From positions 1 through 64,000 of the forward strand of contig QHPD01000104.1 of the NCBI GenBank assembly GCA_003218975.1: a stretch of 64,000 bases of DNA, read 5' to 3'. Position numbers and translations under genes: made by a program. Source of the DNA: Verrucomicrobiota bacterium. Lineage in GTDB: Bacteria; Verrucomicrobiota; Verrucomicrobiia; Chthoniobacterales; UBA10450. Positions within the stretch are counted from its first letter, which is position 1. Each line of letters starts with the position of its first letter. A model generated the notes under the pieces. That model was not told the origin of the DNA. It saw nothing but the letters and a program-made list of their open reading frames with translations, and did not search any database. Shown one piece after another: positions 17,992 through 25,250 of the stretch.

Positions 17992-19053
17992 TTAATACAA
18001 CCCGAGCGTCTCGATCGTCGGCTGATCAATTGCCCCGGTAATCGGCAAGCCGTAATCGCGCTGGAAATTCGCAAGCGCTGCGCGCGTTTCAACATCCAGT
18101 GATCCGGTGATTGGACCAAAGTAGTAGCCGGCATCCTGGAGAGCGACCTGCACATTGGTGATCACCTCGTCGGGCAGCAAATTACCGTAGGTATAGATTG
18201 GTCCGTCGTAATCGTAATAGCTGTTGAGGGGGTCGTAGCCAAAAGCCGGATACCAATAGCCGGCGTCCAAAAAGTAATACCCGCTGTTAACAAAAACGAT
18301 CGTGGTGCAATGTTGTCGCCACCAATCGCGATCGTGCCACTCGTGCCAATGACAACCGCGCGCATCAGAAAAGCTCAACGGCTTGTCTCTTCCGTTCCAA
18401 TTGTGCCTCTCTCCGCTGTGGAGTGTTTCGCGCGGCGCTAGAGCACCGTGAGGTGCTTGAGAACTCGTGGCTGGCCTCTCAACGTCGAAATCCTTCTGCG
18501 TCGTTGTCAGGCTGGCCTCCGTCAAATCACCGCTGGCCGAGCGCGTTGCCAGTTGGCGTCTCGCCAACATAGCCGCCGTCGGTTGCACGCTGTGGTCTCG
18601 GGTGTCGTTGTCGTTTTGGCCGTTTGCGAACGCCAGCCTGTTGCGTCGGAATTCGTTCCTGGCCGACAGACTGGAAGTTGGTTGCACAGGGTCAATTCGC
18701 GCTCTCTGTCGGGCGTTCATTGCCGCGAGCGTGGGATTCAGCGGTCGCATATATGGTGAATAATTTGATCGTGCGCTCACGCCGGAATGCAAAGGCATCG
18801 CGCTTGGATGCGAGTTGATTACCCGCGGGCCCACAGCAGTTGGTCCACGAGCGAAATTCTGCGAAGTCGGTGCAGCTGAACGCACGACACTTCCGCGCGC
18901 GCCGTGGCTCACCCCCGGATGGGAACTATTTTGCACGACCGGCGCGTTTATCTGTCCGAGAGCGGGACGAACGCCAATGATGAGCACTCCGGTCAACCCG
19001 AACGCCAAAACGGTGAATCGTCTCATTAGCTTGCTCCGTCGATTAAACATCAT
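17992..19053 (-). CDS. Exported peptidoglycan-binding-domain protein, Tyr-rich
   Basis: The start is chosen at MMFNRRSKLMRRFTVLAFGL, which gives a signal peptide; the frame's first ATG at 19110 would add 19 residues. The middle is low complexity (Ser, Arg, His, Asn rich). It is followed by CHWHEWHDRDWWRQHC and a Tyr-rich stretch (GYYFLDAGYWYPAFGYDP, SYYDYDGPIYTYG). The last 60 residues are a PG_binding_1 domain: VQVALQDAGYYFGPITGSLD and AALANFQRDYGLPITGAID. It probably anchors to the cell wall. The middle part is unrecognised. Confidence 0.8.
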   Translation of the reverse strand: MMFNRRSKLMRRFTVLAFGLTGVLIIGVRPALGQINAPVVQNSSHPGVSHGARGSVVRSAAPTSQNFARGPTAVGPRVINSHPSAMPLHSGVSARSNYSPYMRPLNPTLAAMNARQRARIDPVQPTSSLSARNEFRRNRLAFANGQNDNDTRDHSVQPTAAMLARRQLATRSASGDLTEASLTTTQKDFDVERPATSSQAPHGALAPRETLHSGERHNWNGRDKPLSFSDARGCHWHEWHDRDWWRQHCTTIVFVNSGYYFLDAGYWYPAFGYDPLNSYYDYDGPIYTYGNLLPDEVITNVQVALQDAGYYFGPITGSLDVETRAALANFQRDYGLPITGAIDQPTIETLGLY

Positions 19054-19381
19054 AAACGCCTCTTTGTTGCAAGCTTTCGCTCGAACTGCTTCAAAACACA
19101 AATCACGCATTTGAAGACGGTAGAGAGAACGTCTTTAGAAGTGACGGCGAGCGAATTCACGCCCAGATTCGCTCTTTAAGTACTTTTCGAATGCGCGTGC
19201 TTTGGCTTCAGATGCAAATGCAATTGGTTTTTCGATCATCCACGCAAACCTGCGGCGCAAATGGCAATCAATGATTCGAGGTAGGGGCGATTGACCTCAA
19301 TCGCCGTGGTTCGCGTAAGCGAGCATCGGCTTTCTTTTAGCTTGACAGCATAGCGAGATTTTCTCCAGAGTGGGGTTTCTG
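19054..19381. other. Divergent intergenic region
   Basis: This region separates the minus-strand peptidoglycan-binding gene from a plus-strand lipoprotein and should hold promoters for both. TTGACA occurs at 19342-19347 on plus, but no convincing -10 hexamer follows at the usual spacing. No gene was seen. Confidence 0.4.
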
Positions 19382-19606
19382 GTGAAAACGACTACGAATA
19401 CGCGTCGCGAAGTGGCAGCAGCCATGGTTTCGCTGCTGTGCGCGAGCCTCTTTGTCCTTTCACTTAGTGGATGCGCTGAAGAGAATGAGTATTACGCCGA
19501 TGCTTATCACACACCGGAGTACCGCTACAACATTTATCATGGGCCGGATTATTATCCGTACTACCCGTGGTACAGTTATTATGGCGGAGCGTACTATGAA
19601 TATTGA
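19382..19606 (+). CDS. Tyrosine-rich small lipoprotein
   Basis: The frame reads VKTTTNTRREVAAAMVSLLC, then ASLFVLSLSGC: a lipoprotein signal with lipobox LSGC. The mature peptide of 44 residues has 16 tyrosines (for example DYYPYYPWYSYYGGAYYEY). A GTG start is needed: either 19382 (used) or 19370. It is likely anchored in the outer or inner membrane. It faces away from the Tyr-rich peptidoglycan-binding protein across a divergent promoter region, so the two may act together; that is inference only. Confidence 0.65.
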   Translation: MKTTTNTRREVAAAMVSLLCASLFVLSLSGCAEENEYYADAYHTPEYRYNIYHGPDYYPYYPWYSYYGGAYYEY

Positions 19607-20124
19607 GCTAGCAATTTTTCTCCGTTTGTGTTGAGCTTTGGAGCGGAGACCCCCTCATTTCCGTTGCGGCTTACGCGAGTGTAGCCTTTCCGGATTGGTT
19701 GCGCGCCGGACTTTGCAGTTGGACGACATTCCACCTGGCGGCCTCTCACTGAACATGCTCTCTATCGGCGGAGAGATGAGCATCAACGTAGGCCATCGGC
19801 ACGAGCCGCAGAAGAGCGCAGAGCAGCCGTAACGCTACTAAAAGGGTAGGGTAGCGGCAGCGTACGAAGGACGCTTCCTGCGTCAACCTGGAGCGTAGCA
19901 CGAGGCACACGTGCACAAGCATGCTTACCATCCTAGGCAGGTAAAGGAGGGGTGGCTGCATCCCCCATTGACCGGTGCACAAGCGATAAACAGGCGTGTT
20001 TTCCAATGTGGCGTTTATCGCCGTCGATTGCCGCCTAAAGCGTTTGGCCTCGACCCAGGCCATAAATCCGCACACAATTTCTAATCCGCACGCAGGAAAT
20101 GTCCGCCGAGGTCAAAAAGCAAAT
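19607..20124. other. Gene-free stretch
   Basis: No supported gene was found. A short hairpin GGGGTGGCTGCATCCCC lies near 19949-19966. Long frames here lack recognisable motifs. Confidence 0.45.
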
Positions 20125-20275
20125 CGAGCTGGTTGGAGTTGGGGCTGCGTCTCAGCGATTGATTCCAACGAGAAGATCATCTTTGTTGTTGACGCGCATC
20201 GCGGCGACGAAAAGCGTTTTGTTGTGCGTGCGGATGAAAAGCTGACGGCTCGGCTTTTCTGGAACTTGATTTGGC
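20125..20275 (+). repeat. Repeat A copy
   Basis: The plus strand encodes AGWSWGCVSAIDSN, then a stretch ending VVDAHRGDEKRFVVRADEKL. This is the core of the small-protein family A. The usual N-terminal MKYWEIIADNLSK is absent, and after LTA the frame is disturbed (ARLFWNLIW where other copies read AFLELES). A degenerate copy. Confidence 0.7.
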
Positions 20276-20380
20276 GATCAGGCAAGTTGGACTTTGATTG
20301 CAAACACGAGGAAAAAAAGTGCTTCTGCAGATCTAAACGCGAGAATACAGTTCTTCTCTGAGTGATAGTAAGTTTTTGAC

Positions 20381-21223
20381 ATGGCCTATACCGTTCGAGT
20401 GCAAGCGATCCTCGCCCCCATGAGTGACGGGAGCGACGCGCCTTGGGTCACGCCGGAGGAGATCCGCGAGGCACTCCGGCTAGCGACAGATGTCTTCAGG
20501 CTCGCGGAGGTCGAGTTCCTGTTCGACCCTGCCAGTGACGTGGTCACGATGCCGAGTGATCTCCTGAGCCGCGATTGCATTCTGGCACCCGACGCCGACT
20601 TCAGCGGCCCGAAGGATGTCCCGCCCGCCTGTGACATCAAGCCCTTTCCCGAGTACAACTCGAACGACAACGAACGCAAACGTGTGGCCGAGTTGTATCC
20701 GGGCAAGCTCGTCGTGTTCTTTGCCTTTGGGAGGGCCCCACGTTGGAACGAAGCAACGCAACACTGGGAGGATGTCCCGGGGGGCATAGCGGGGTCTTTC
20801 TCGAACCATCTTTTCCCGTTCGTCCGGTGCGGACCGTCGCCTCCTGGACTGGTTCTAAGTCATGAAATTGGGCATTACCTCCACTTGGTGCACACGTTCG
20901 GGCCTGGCGTCTCGCACCTTGACGACATTAGAGGCGAGAAGGGCGTCCGGTCTCTGATCCGTGAGTTCATCCAGAACAGCGGGCTGCCGAGAAACCGAGG
21001 GCTGGAAGCGTTTGACGGGGATTTATCAATCTGTGTCGCCTACCCCACGATCCACTGCATCACCGACACCCCACCCGACCCTGGGCCAGACGTGTTCAAG
21101 AACGAGGGTCTCAATCCCTGCGCAGCCGACCAGGGCACGTTGAGGTTCGACGTGCAATGGCCAGATGGTGAAGTCGTCTCGTTCGCTTTCCAACCCGACC
21201 GCGAGAATATCATGAATTATTGA
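20381..21223 (+). CDS. M43-like zinc metallopeptidase, ended by an in-frame TGA
   Basis: 280 residues starting MAYTVRVQAI with no signal peptide. The zinc motif is SHEIGHYLHLVHTFG (His161, Glu162, His165, His171), the long HExxHxxxxxHTFG form of M43 cytophagalysin-like peptidases. Further family marks are HCITDTPPDPG and the Met-turn NIMNY. The TGA comes immediately after NIMNY, where relatives usually continue with an aromatic and Asp. The same frame stays open afterwards (DKTCRGLPARITPDQ) into the repeat protein at 21224-22105. I read the two as one gene with a Trp codon changed to TGA. GC content looks higher than in neighbouring genes. Confidence 0.8.
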   Translation: MAYTVRVQAILAPMSDGSDAPWVTPEEIREALRLATDVFRLAEVEFLFDPASDVVTMPSDLLSRDCILAPDADFSGPKDVPPACDIKPFPEYNSNDNERKRVAELYPGKLVVFFAFGRAPRWNEATQHWEDVPGGIAGSFSNHLFPFVRCGPSPPGLVLSHEIGHYLHLVHTFGPGVSHLDDIRGEKGVRSLIREFIQNSGLPRNRGLEAFDGDLSICVAYPTIHCITDTPPDPGPDVFKNEGLNPCAADQGTLRFDVQWPDGEVVSFAFQPDRENIMNY

Positions 21224-22105
21224 GACAAGACCTGTCGGGGGCTCCCGGCCCGGATTACTCCCGACCAGGCTGCGGGAGTGCAGGATGCGTTGGTCAACCA
21301 GAACCGTGCACGCCTCACGGCAATGAAGGTCCTGTATAGCGCAGTCTGGGAGGCAGGGGACCGCGGTACGACGCGCGCTATCGGCTGGGCATTCCCCGAT
21401 TTCGTTCCCCGCTTCGACGCCGAGATCGCGGCGGGCCACTATCTCGTCCACATGCAGGCCTACGACATTGGTGGCGGACAGATTCGGTGGGATGCCGTCT
21501 GGGAGGCAGGTCCAATCAATCCGCCGAGAGGGACGACAAGGGCCCTGGGGTGGACAATGCGTGACTTCACTGCTCGCTTCAACGCCGAGATCGCGGCAGG
21601 TCACCGTCTCGTTCACATGCAGGCTTACGACTTGGGCGGTGGGCGGATCCGTTGGGACGGCGTTTGGGAGCCTGGCGACCACGATACGTCATTTGTGTTG
21701 GGCTGGACTCTGAAGGACTTCTCCAAACGGTTCGCCCGAGAAACCGCCGCCGGTCGGCACCTCGTTCACCTTCAGGCCTACAACCTAGGCGGCGGAGAGA
21801 TCCGTTACGACGGCGTTTGGGAAGCAGGCGATAAGGGTGACTCGGGTGTAATGGGCTGGGCCTTTAATGACTTTGTCTGGCGCCTCGAACAGGAAGGCGG
21901 CAGCGGTCGGCGTCTTGTTCACCAGCAAGCCTACGACGTTGGCGACGGACGGATCCGGTATGACGGAATCTGGGAGAATAACGTCGGCGGCGGACCTCAA
22001 ACACGCATCCTCAGCGAATCAATGAAGAGATTCGCAGATCGATTTGATAAAGAGATAGGCGCGGGACGACACGTTGCCCACATGCAGGCAGTGGTAGGAC
22101 GTTAG
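21224..22105 (+). CDS. Five-repeat beta domain (BTRD1-like), C-terminal half of the split metallopeptidase
   Basis: It is in the same frame as the upstream peptidase and open directly after its TGA. An independent start could be GTG 21278 or ATG 21326. Five repeats of about 50 residues share the pattern VWEAGD...GWAFPDFVPRFDAEIAAG, HYLVHMQAYDIGGGQIRWDA. This resembles the bacterial tandem repeat domain found in secreted hydrolases (Pfam BTRD1-like, as in polyglycine hydrolases). It is presumably a binding or targeting module for the peptidase. No leader peptide. The name rests on pattern recall, not on a search. Confidence 0.7.
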   Translation, partial: DKTCRGLPARITPDQAAGVQDALVNQNRARLTAMKVLYSAVWEAGDRGTTRAIGWAFPDFVPRFDAEIAAGHYLVHMQAYDIGGGQIRWDAVWEAGPINPPRGTTRALGWTMRDFTARFNAEIAAGHRLVHMQAYDLGGGRIRWDGVWEPGDHDTSFVLGWTLKDFSKRFARETAAGRHLVHLQAYNLGGGEIRYDGVWEAGDKGDSGVMGWAFNDFVWRLEQEGGSGRRLVHQQAYDVGDGRIRYDGIWENNVGGGPQTRILSESMKRFADRFDKEIGAGRHVAHMQAVVGR

Positions 22106-22160
22106 CCATGGATCCTGCGCAGCTGGGACACCTACACCTAGACAGCCCGTAGAGGCAAAT

Positions 22161-22180
22161 GTTCGCGCGTACGCGCGAAC
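22161..22180. repeat. Perfect 20-bp palindrome
   Basis: GTTCGCGCGT followed by ACGCGCGAAC is its own reverse complement with no loop. It lies 55 bp after the repeat-protein stop and about 15 bp before the S74-type fragment begins. No T-tract follows, so it is not a standard terminator. It may be a protein-binding site or a junction relic. Confidence 0.7.
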
Positions 22181-22195
22181 GCGAGGCGTTCTGAT

Positions 22196-22411
22196 ACCTT
22201 GTACACCGTGCGCTACGATGCAGTGAACTCGATGCTGCTCAACGAATTCCTCAAAGAGCATCGAAAATTGGAACAGTTAACGAAGGACTTTGAGTCCAAG
22301 CTTGCGGAGCAGCAAAAGCAAATTGAAGCTCTTAGCGCGGGCCTGCAGAAGGTGAGCGCACAGCTTGAAGTGAGGAAACCTGCACTGCAAACTGTTCTAA
22401 ACAACCAGTAA
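22196..22411 (+). pseudogene. C-terminal fragment of an S74-chaperone protein
   Basis: It reads YTVRYDAVNSMLLNEFLKEH, a coiled coil, and QQKQIEALSAGLQKVSAQLE before the stop. The same segment ends the intact protein at 34619-35893 (YTVRYEAVNAMLLNEFLKEH). Homology begins abruptly near 22196, so the head repeats and chaperone core were lost. A TTG could initiate a 70-residue peptide, but a product is doubtful. Confidence 0.75.
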
Positions 22412-22445
22412 AGCAGCGAGAATCAAGGCAGTAATCTCGCAAAGG

Positions 22446-22482
22446 GCCGTGCACGCTTCGCCGCGTGCCGGCTTTTTGTTTT
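22446..22482 (+). terminator. Rho-independent terminator
   Basis: Stem GCCG-T-GCACGC pairs with GCGTGC-CGGC around the loop TTCGCC and is followed by TTTTTGTTTT. It follows the S74-type fragment and would end plus-strand transcripts from 20.4-22.4 kb. Confidence 0.8.
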
Positions 22483-22491
22483 GCTCACTAA

Positions 22492-22704
22492 CTACCAATC
22501 GTCCATTCCCTCTGATCCGTCATGGCCGCACATGTTCTTCAGTTGATTTTTGACAGATAGCAGTCGCGCCTTCAGCCCTCGAACATAATCAAGATCAAGA
22601 TTATCGGATAGCTCCCATTCTTTGAGCAGGGCTTTCAGTCCGGCCATGCGCTGGCATTTTTTAATTACTCGGTCGCTGTGGCCGTTATCTCGAATGGTTT
22701 CCAT
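22492..22704 (-). CDS. Small hypothetical protein
   Basis: 70 residues, mostly helical and charged: VIKKCQRMAGLKALLKEWEL, LDYVRGLKARLLSVKNQL, ending CGHDGSEGMDDW. No strong Shine-Dalgarno sequence is visible. The amino-acid pattern looks protein-like rather than shadow-like, and nothing is annotated opposite. Function unknown. Confidence 0.45.
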   Translation of the reverse strand: METIRDNGHSDRVIKKCQRMAGLKALLKEWELSDNLDLDYVRGLKARLLSVKNQLKNMCGHDGSEGMDDW

Positions 22705-22789
22705 ACCATTTCATTGCGCGGCGCGAGATGTCATCGGCTTTCTTCGTTCTCTTGGACCCGCGACCAAATTATCGGGAACAGACGCCCGG

Positions 22790-22990
22790 CGCGATGAGAA
22801 AACTTTACCACTTTTTGAAATCGCCAGTGTGCTCGTGCATCTCGATCACGTTGCCCGCTTCATTGTAAACGCGAATCACAGCATCATGTGAACGGCTGAA
22901 GAACTTGGCGTAGCCGATTGCATTGCTGACTGTATCCGGCTCGCCGTACCACAGCCGACAGAATGGCAGCGCATCACTGATTAGATCGGT
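22790..22990 (-). repeat. Repeat B copy
   Basis: Plus-strand text contains TTTTTGAAATCGCC, GTGCTCGTGCATCTCGATCA and CGTTGCCCGCTTCATTG, through CGCCGTACCACAGCCGAC. On minus it reads LWYGEPDTVSNAIGYAKFFS, a disturbed HDAVIRVYNEAG and GDFKKW. It is one of the better preserved copies, though without a clear start. Confidence 0.75.
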
Positions 22991-23050
22991 AGTATCCTAA
23001 CTTGAATAACGATTTCGCGGATCGAATGGCCATGCCACTGTTAATCCTTA

Positions 23051-23239
23051 TCACTGGCTGCCTGTGGTACCCGTGGTGCCGGTGCCGCCTGTGGTGGGTT
23101 TGGATTCGCCCTTAACACCGCCGCCACCTTTGACGTCTTTTACTGGTTTCAGGTCACGAATTATGGCGTCCTTTATGTCCTTTTTGACTCGGCGCCAAGT
23201 GGATCGAACTACATTGATGTTTGGGATTCGTGTCTTCAT
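23051..23239 (-). CDS. Small basic protein with Gly/Thr-rich tail
   Basis: 62 residues: MKTRIPNINVVRSTWRRVKK and DIKDAIIRDLKPVKDVKGGG, then a Gly/Thr tail ending TTGTTGSQ. A strong Shine-Dalgarno GAGGAGG (23250-23256) lies 10 nt before the ATG, which is why I accept this short gene. No domain was recognised. The disordered tail suggests a binding or structural role, but nothing specific can be said. Confidence 0.6.
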   Translation of the reverse strand: MKTRIPNINVVRSTWRRVKKDIKDAIIRDLKPVKDVKGGGGVKGESKPTTGGTGTTGTTGSQ

Positions 23240-23329
23240 GCTCGAACGGCCTCCTCAATTATTTCGTAGCAACGTTTTAGCGACGAGTCCCGGCGAGAGC
23301 AAGCCGAAAAGCTGTTTGATCGCGTGCAT

Positions 23330-23545
23330 GACCTGATGCGAACAAACCGATCACCATTCTTTGAAATCTGCCGTGTGCTCGTGCGTCTTGATAACGTTGC
23401 CGGTTTCATCGAAAACGCGAATCACGGCATCGTGTGAACAGCTGAAAAACTTTGCGTAGCCGATTGTATTGCTGATTGCGTTTGGCTCGGTATACCAGAG
23501 ACGACGAAAGGCAATGCATCGGAAATCAGATCAACCCCGCGTTTA
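23330..23545 (-). repeat. Repeat B copy
   Basis: It has the core ATTCTTTGAAATCTGCC, GTGCTCGTGCGTCTTGATAA and CGTTGCCGGTTTCATCG, followed by GCGTAGCCGATTGTATTGC and CTCGGTATACCAGAGACGAC. The preceding segment GTTTTAGCGACGAGTCCCGGCGAGAGCAAG (23275 on) resembles the region before the copy at 25.1 kb, so the element's flank was copied too. Confidence 0.75.
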
Positions 23546-23618
23546 TCGCTGCGTGGGCGAATTTGGTAAACGTGCATCGGTTGGATGACCCAGCGGAACC
23601 GTTGGCTGCAGCGCTTGG

Positions 23619-24130
23619 TTAGGAACTCGGCAAGTTCCTTAGATCATAGGTTGCGTACGCTTTGGGCTCACTGCCTTTTGCGATAATTTCATCCACGACG
23701 CAGGCAAAAAATCCTCCGTGTACCAGTGCTTGCGCGTTTCCCACCACTGGCGCGTTCCAGGATACGCGAGAAAATCGATCATTGTCCGCTCGATCTGGGC
23801 CCACAATGATGGACTGACCACGCCGTCTCGCCGGGAGAAATACATTCCCTGGAAATGCTGAAAGAGGGTAAAGAAAAACGCGCTAAATCCGAGGATACCG
23901 GATCCAAGTCGCCGAAAAGCTGCATGCCACGAACGTAAATCACAGTAAACTCTGCACTATTGTGCAGAGAGTTTGTGAGATCCCCCCACTGCACCGTCAG
24001 AGCGTTCACAGCTGATTGGCCTCGTTCCATGGGTTTGCGCTCTGATCTGAACGGCCATATAAATAAGAGAAGGGATTCCGACGAGCACCGCAGCCAGCTG
24101 CCCAATTGCCGCAAGCATTTCCCACTTCAT
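23619..24130 (-). pseudogene. Membrane-anchored protein gene with three frameshifts
   Basis: Pieces in different minus frames assemble into one protein. MKWEMLAAIGQLAAVLVGIP (N-terminal membrane helix, ATG 24130) is followed after a shift by RGQSAVNALTVQWGDLTNSL. Another shift gives GMYFSRRDGVVSPSLWAQIE and DFLAYPGTRQWWETRKHWYT. A last shift gives FACVVDEIIAKGSEPKAYAT. I recall intact hypothetical proteins with this order (about 165 residues) from soil bacteria. Function unknown. The gene is clearly dead. Confidence 0.75.
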
Positions 24131-24204
24131 AGAAGCTTCTTCGTCCTAGCGAGCGACAAGGTCAGCCACGGCTCCGGCAGGCGGAAACGGCAGACCCTTT
24201 CGTC

Positions 24205-24238
24205 TCGCCACTCTTTGAAATCGCCAGCGTGCTCAAGA
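24205..24238 (-). repeat. Repeat B stub
   Basis: Only CGCCACTCTTTGAAATCGCC plus GTGCTCAAG remains. It stops exactly at the end of the next minus-strand gene. Confidence 0.6.
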
Positions 24239-25006
24239 CGCCGTAGATTTAATTAGCGTCAGCGTCCGGCTGATCGCCCTTTGCACCACTCCAAGTAAGC
24301 TGATTGCTTCTGGCCCTGTAAGCACAACTTCGAGATGTGCAATCGGGTCGCGGTAAAGAGTTTTTATCTGTTTCAGAGCCGCGTGTAGTTCGTTATCGAT
24401 TCCCGGCAACCGTAGAATTGTGTCGAGATAGATTCCCATCGCGCCACGCGCCGGACGTGACGCCCCCTTGGAAAGCACTTCATAGTAATGCCTCAGCATC
24501 GACTCAACGGCACGCATAAGGTGAAACCCGGCAGCCGTCGGCGATGAAAATGCCAAGCATTTTCCGACTTCTCGTATTTCGATTAGCGTTTCATCAGGTA
24601 TTAGGTTCGTGCTTTCGAAGAACATCTTCTCCGGCTGGTTGAGCAAGGCATCAGTGGAGAAGATGCCTACCGAAGGAATATAATAAGTGTGCAGCTTGGC
24701 AAACTCAGACGATAAGATCGCCTCAAGCATCTCAAACACACTCTTTATAATGATCGCTCTTTCCTCGCGCAGTGGCTCATTAAGCCATTCCGTGAGCATA
24801 TAAGAAACGGCGGAGTGAAGAATAGTTGCGTGCTCGTGAGCTTTTCCGGACGAAAGGAGCGTGTTATTTGTCAGATGTCGCAGCCAACTTTGCAGAACCA
24901 TCAAATCCGAAACGATGGTTGCGGGAACTACTCCTACTTGGATTTGTTCAAGAAGGCGGAACGCCTTTCCCATTAAGTACGTGTCATATAAATTGACTCG
25001 GTTCAT
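24233..25006 (-). CDS. Hypothetical all-helical protein with an RX4H (HEPN-like) motif
   Basis: 257 residues, soluble and helical. The C-terminal third reads GFHLMRAVESMLRHYYEVLS, then LKQIKTLYRDPIAHLEVVLT and EAISLLGVVQRAISRTLTLI. RDPIAH (Arg219 to His224) fits the RX4-6H active-site motif of HEPN-domain RNases. The preceding FHLMRAVE helix is common in uncharacterised HEPN-like proteins. There is no nucleotidyltransferase or toxin-antitoxin partner beside it; repeat B stubs lie on both sides. A catalytic role is an inference; it could be a catalytically dead helical protein. Confidence 0.65.
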   Translation of the reverse strand: MNRVNLYDTYLMGKAFRLLEQIQVGVVPATIVSDLMVLQSWLRHLTNNTLLSSGKAHEHATILHSAVSYMLTEWLNEPLREERAIIIKSVFEMLEAILSSEFAKLHTYYIPSVGIFSTDALLNQPEKMFFESTNLIPDETLIEIREVGKCLAFSSPTAAGFHLMRAVESMLRHYYEVLSKGASRPARGAMGIYLDTILRLPGIDNELHAALKQIKTLYRDPIAHLEVVLTGPEAISLLGVVQRAISRTLTLIKSTAS

Positions 25007-25058
25007 AACCTTTCATCCGCAGTCAACAGCCGCGATTGACGCGACAACCGCCGTCGAG

Positions 25059-25250
25059 CGTTTTAGCGGCGACTCTCGTCGACAGCAAGCAGGAAATGGC
25101 GTGTTTCGATCACGTTGCCGGCCTCATCGTAAACGCGAATCACAGCGTCACGTGAACGGCTATAGAACTTGGCGTAGCCGATTGCATTGCTCACCGCGTC
25201 CCGGTCAATATACCATAGACGACCCAAGGGCAGCACATCGTCAGACAGAT
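25059..25250 (-). repeat. Repeat B copy
   Basis: Core text TGTTTCGATCACGTTGCCGG, CCTCATCGTAAACGCGAATC and ACTTGGCGTAGCCGATTGC is present; the left CTCTTTGAAATCGCC part is missing. It abuts the 3' end of the aspartic peptidase gene. Confidence 0.7.

Noticed and set aside
19342-19370. TTGACA-based sigma-70 promoter for the Tyr-rich lipoprotein
   Set aside because: No acceptable -10 hexamer lies 16-18 nt downstream, so the promoter call was not made.
21221-21223. TGA considered as a selenocysteine codon
   Set aside because: The site follows the Met-turn of an M43-like peptidase, where Trp or another aromatic is expected, and no convincing SECIS-like hairpin was seen directly downstream. A nonsense change of TGG is simpler.
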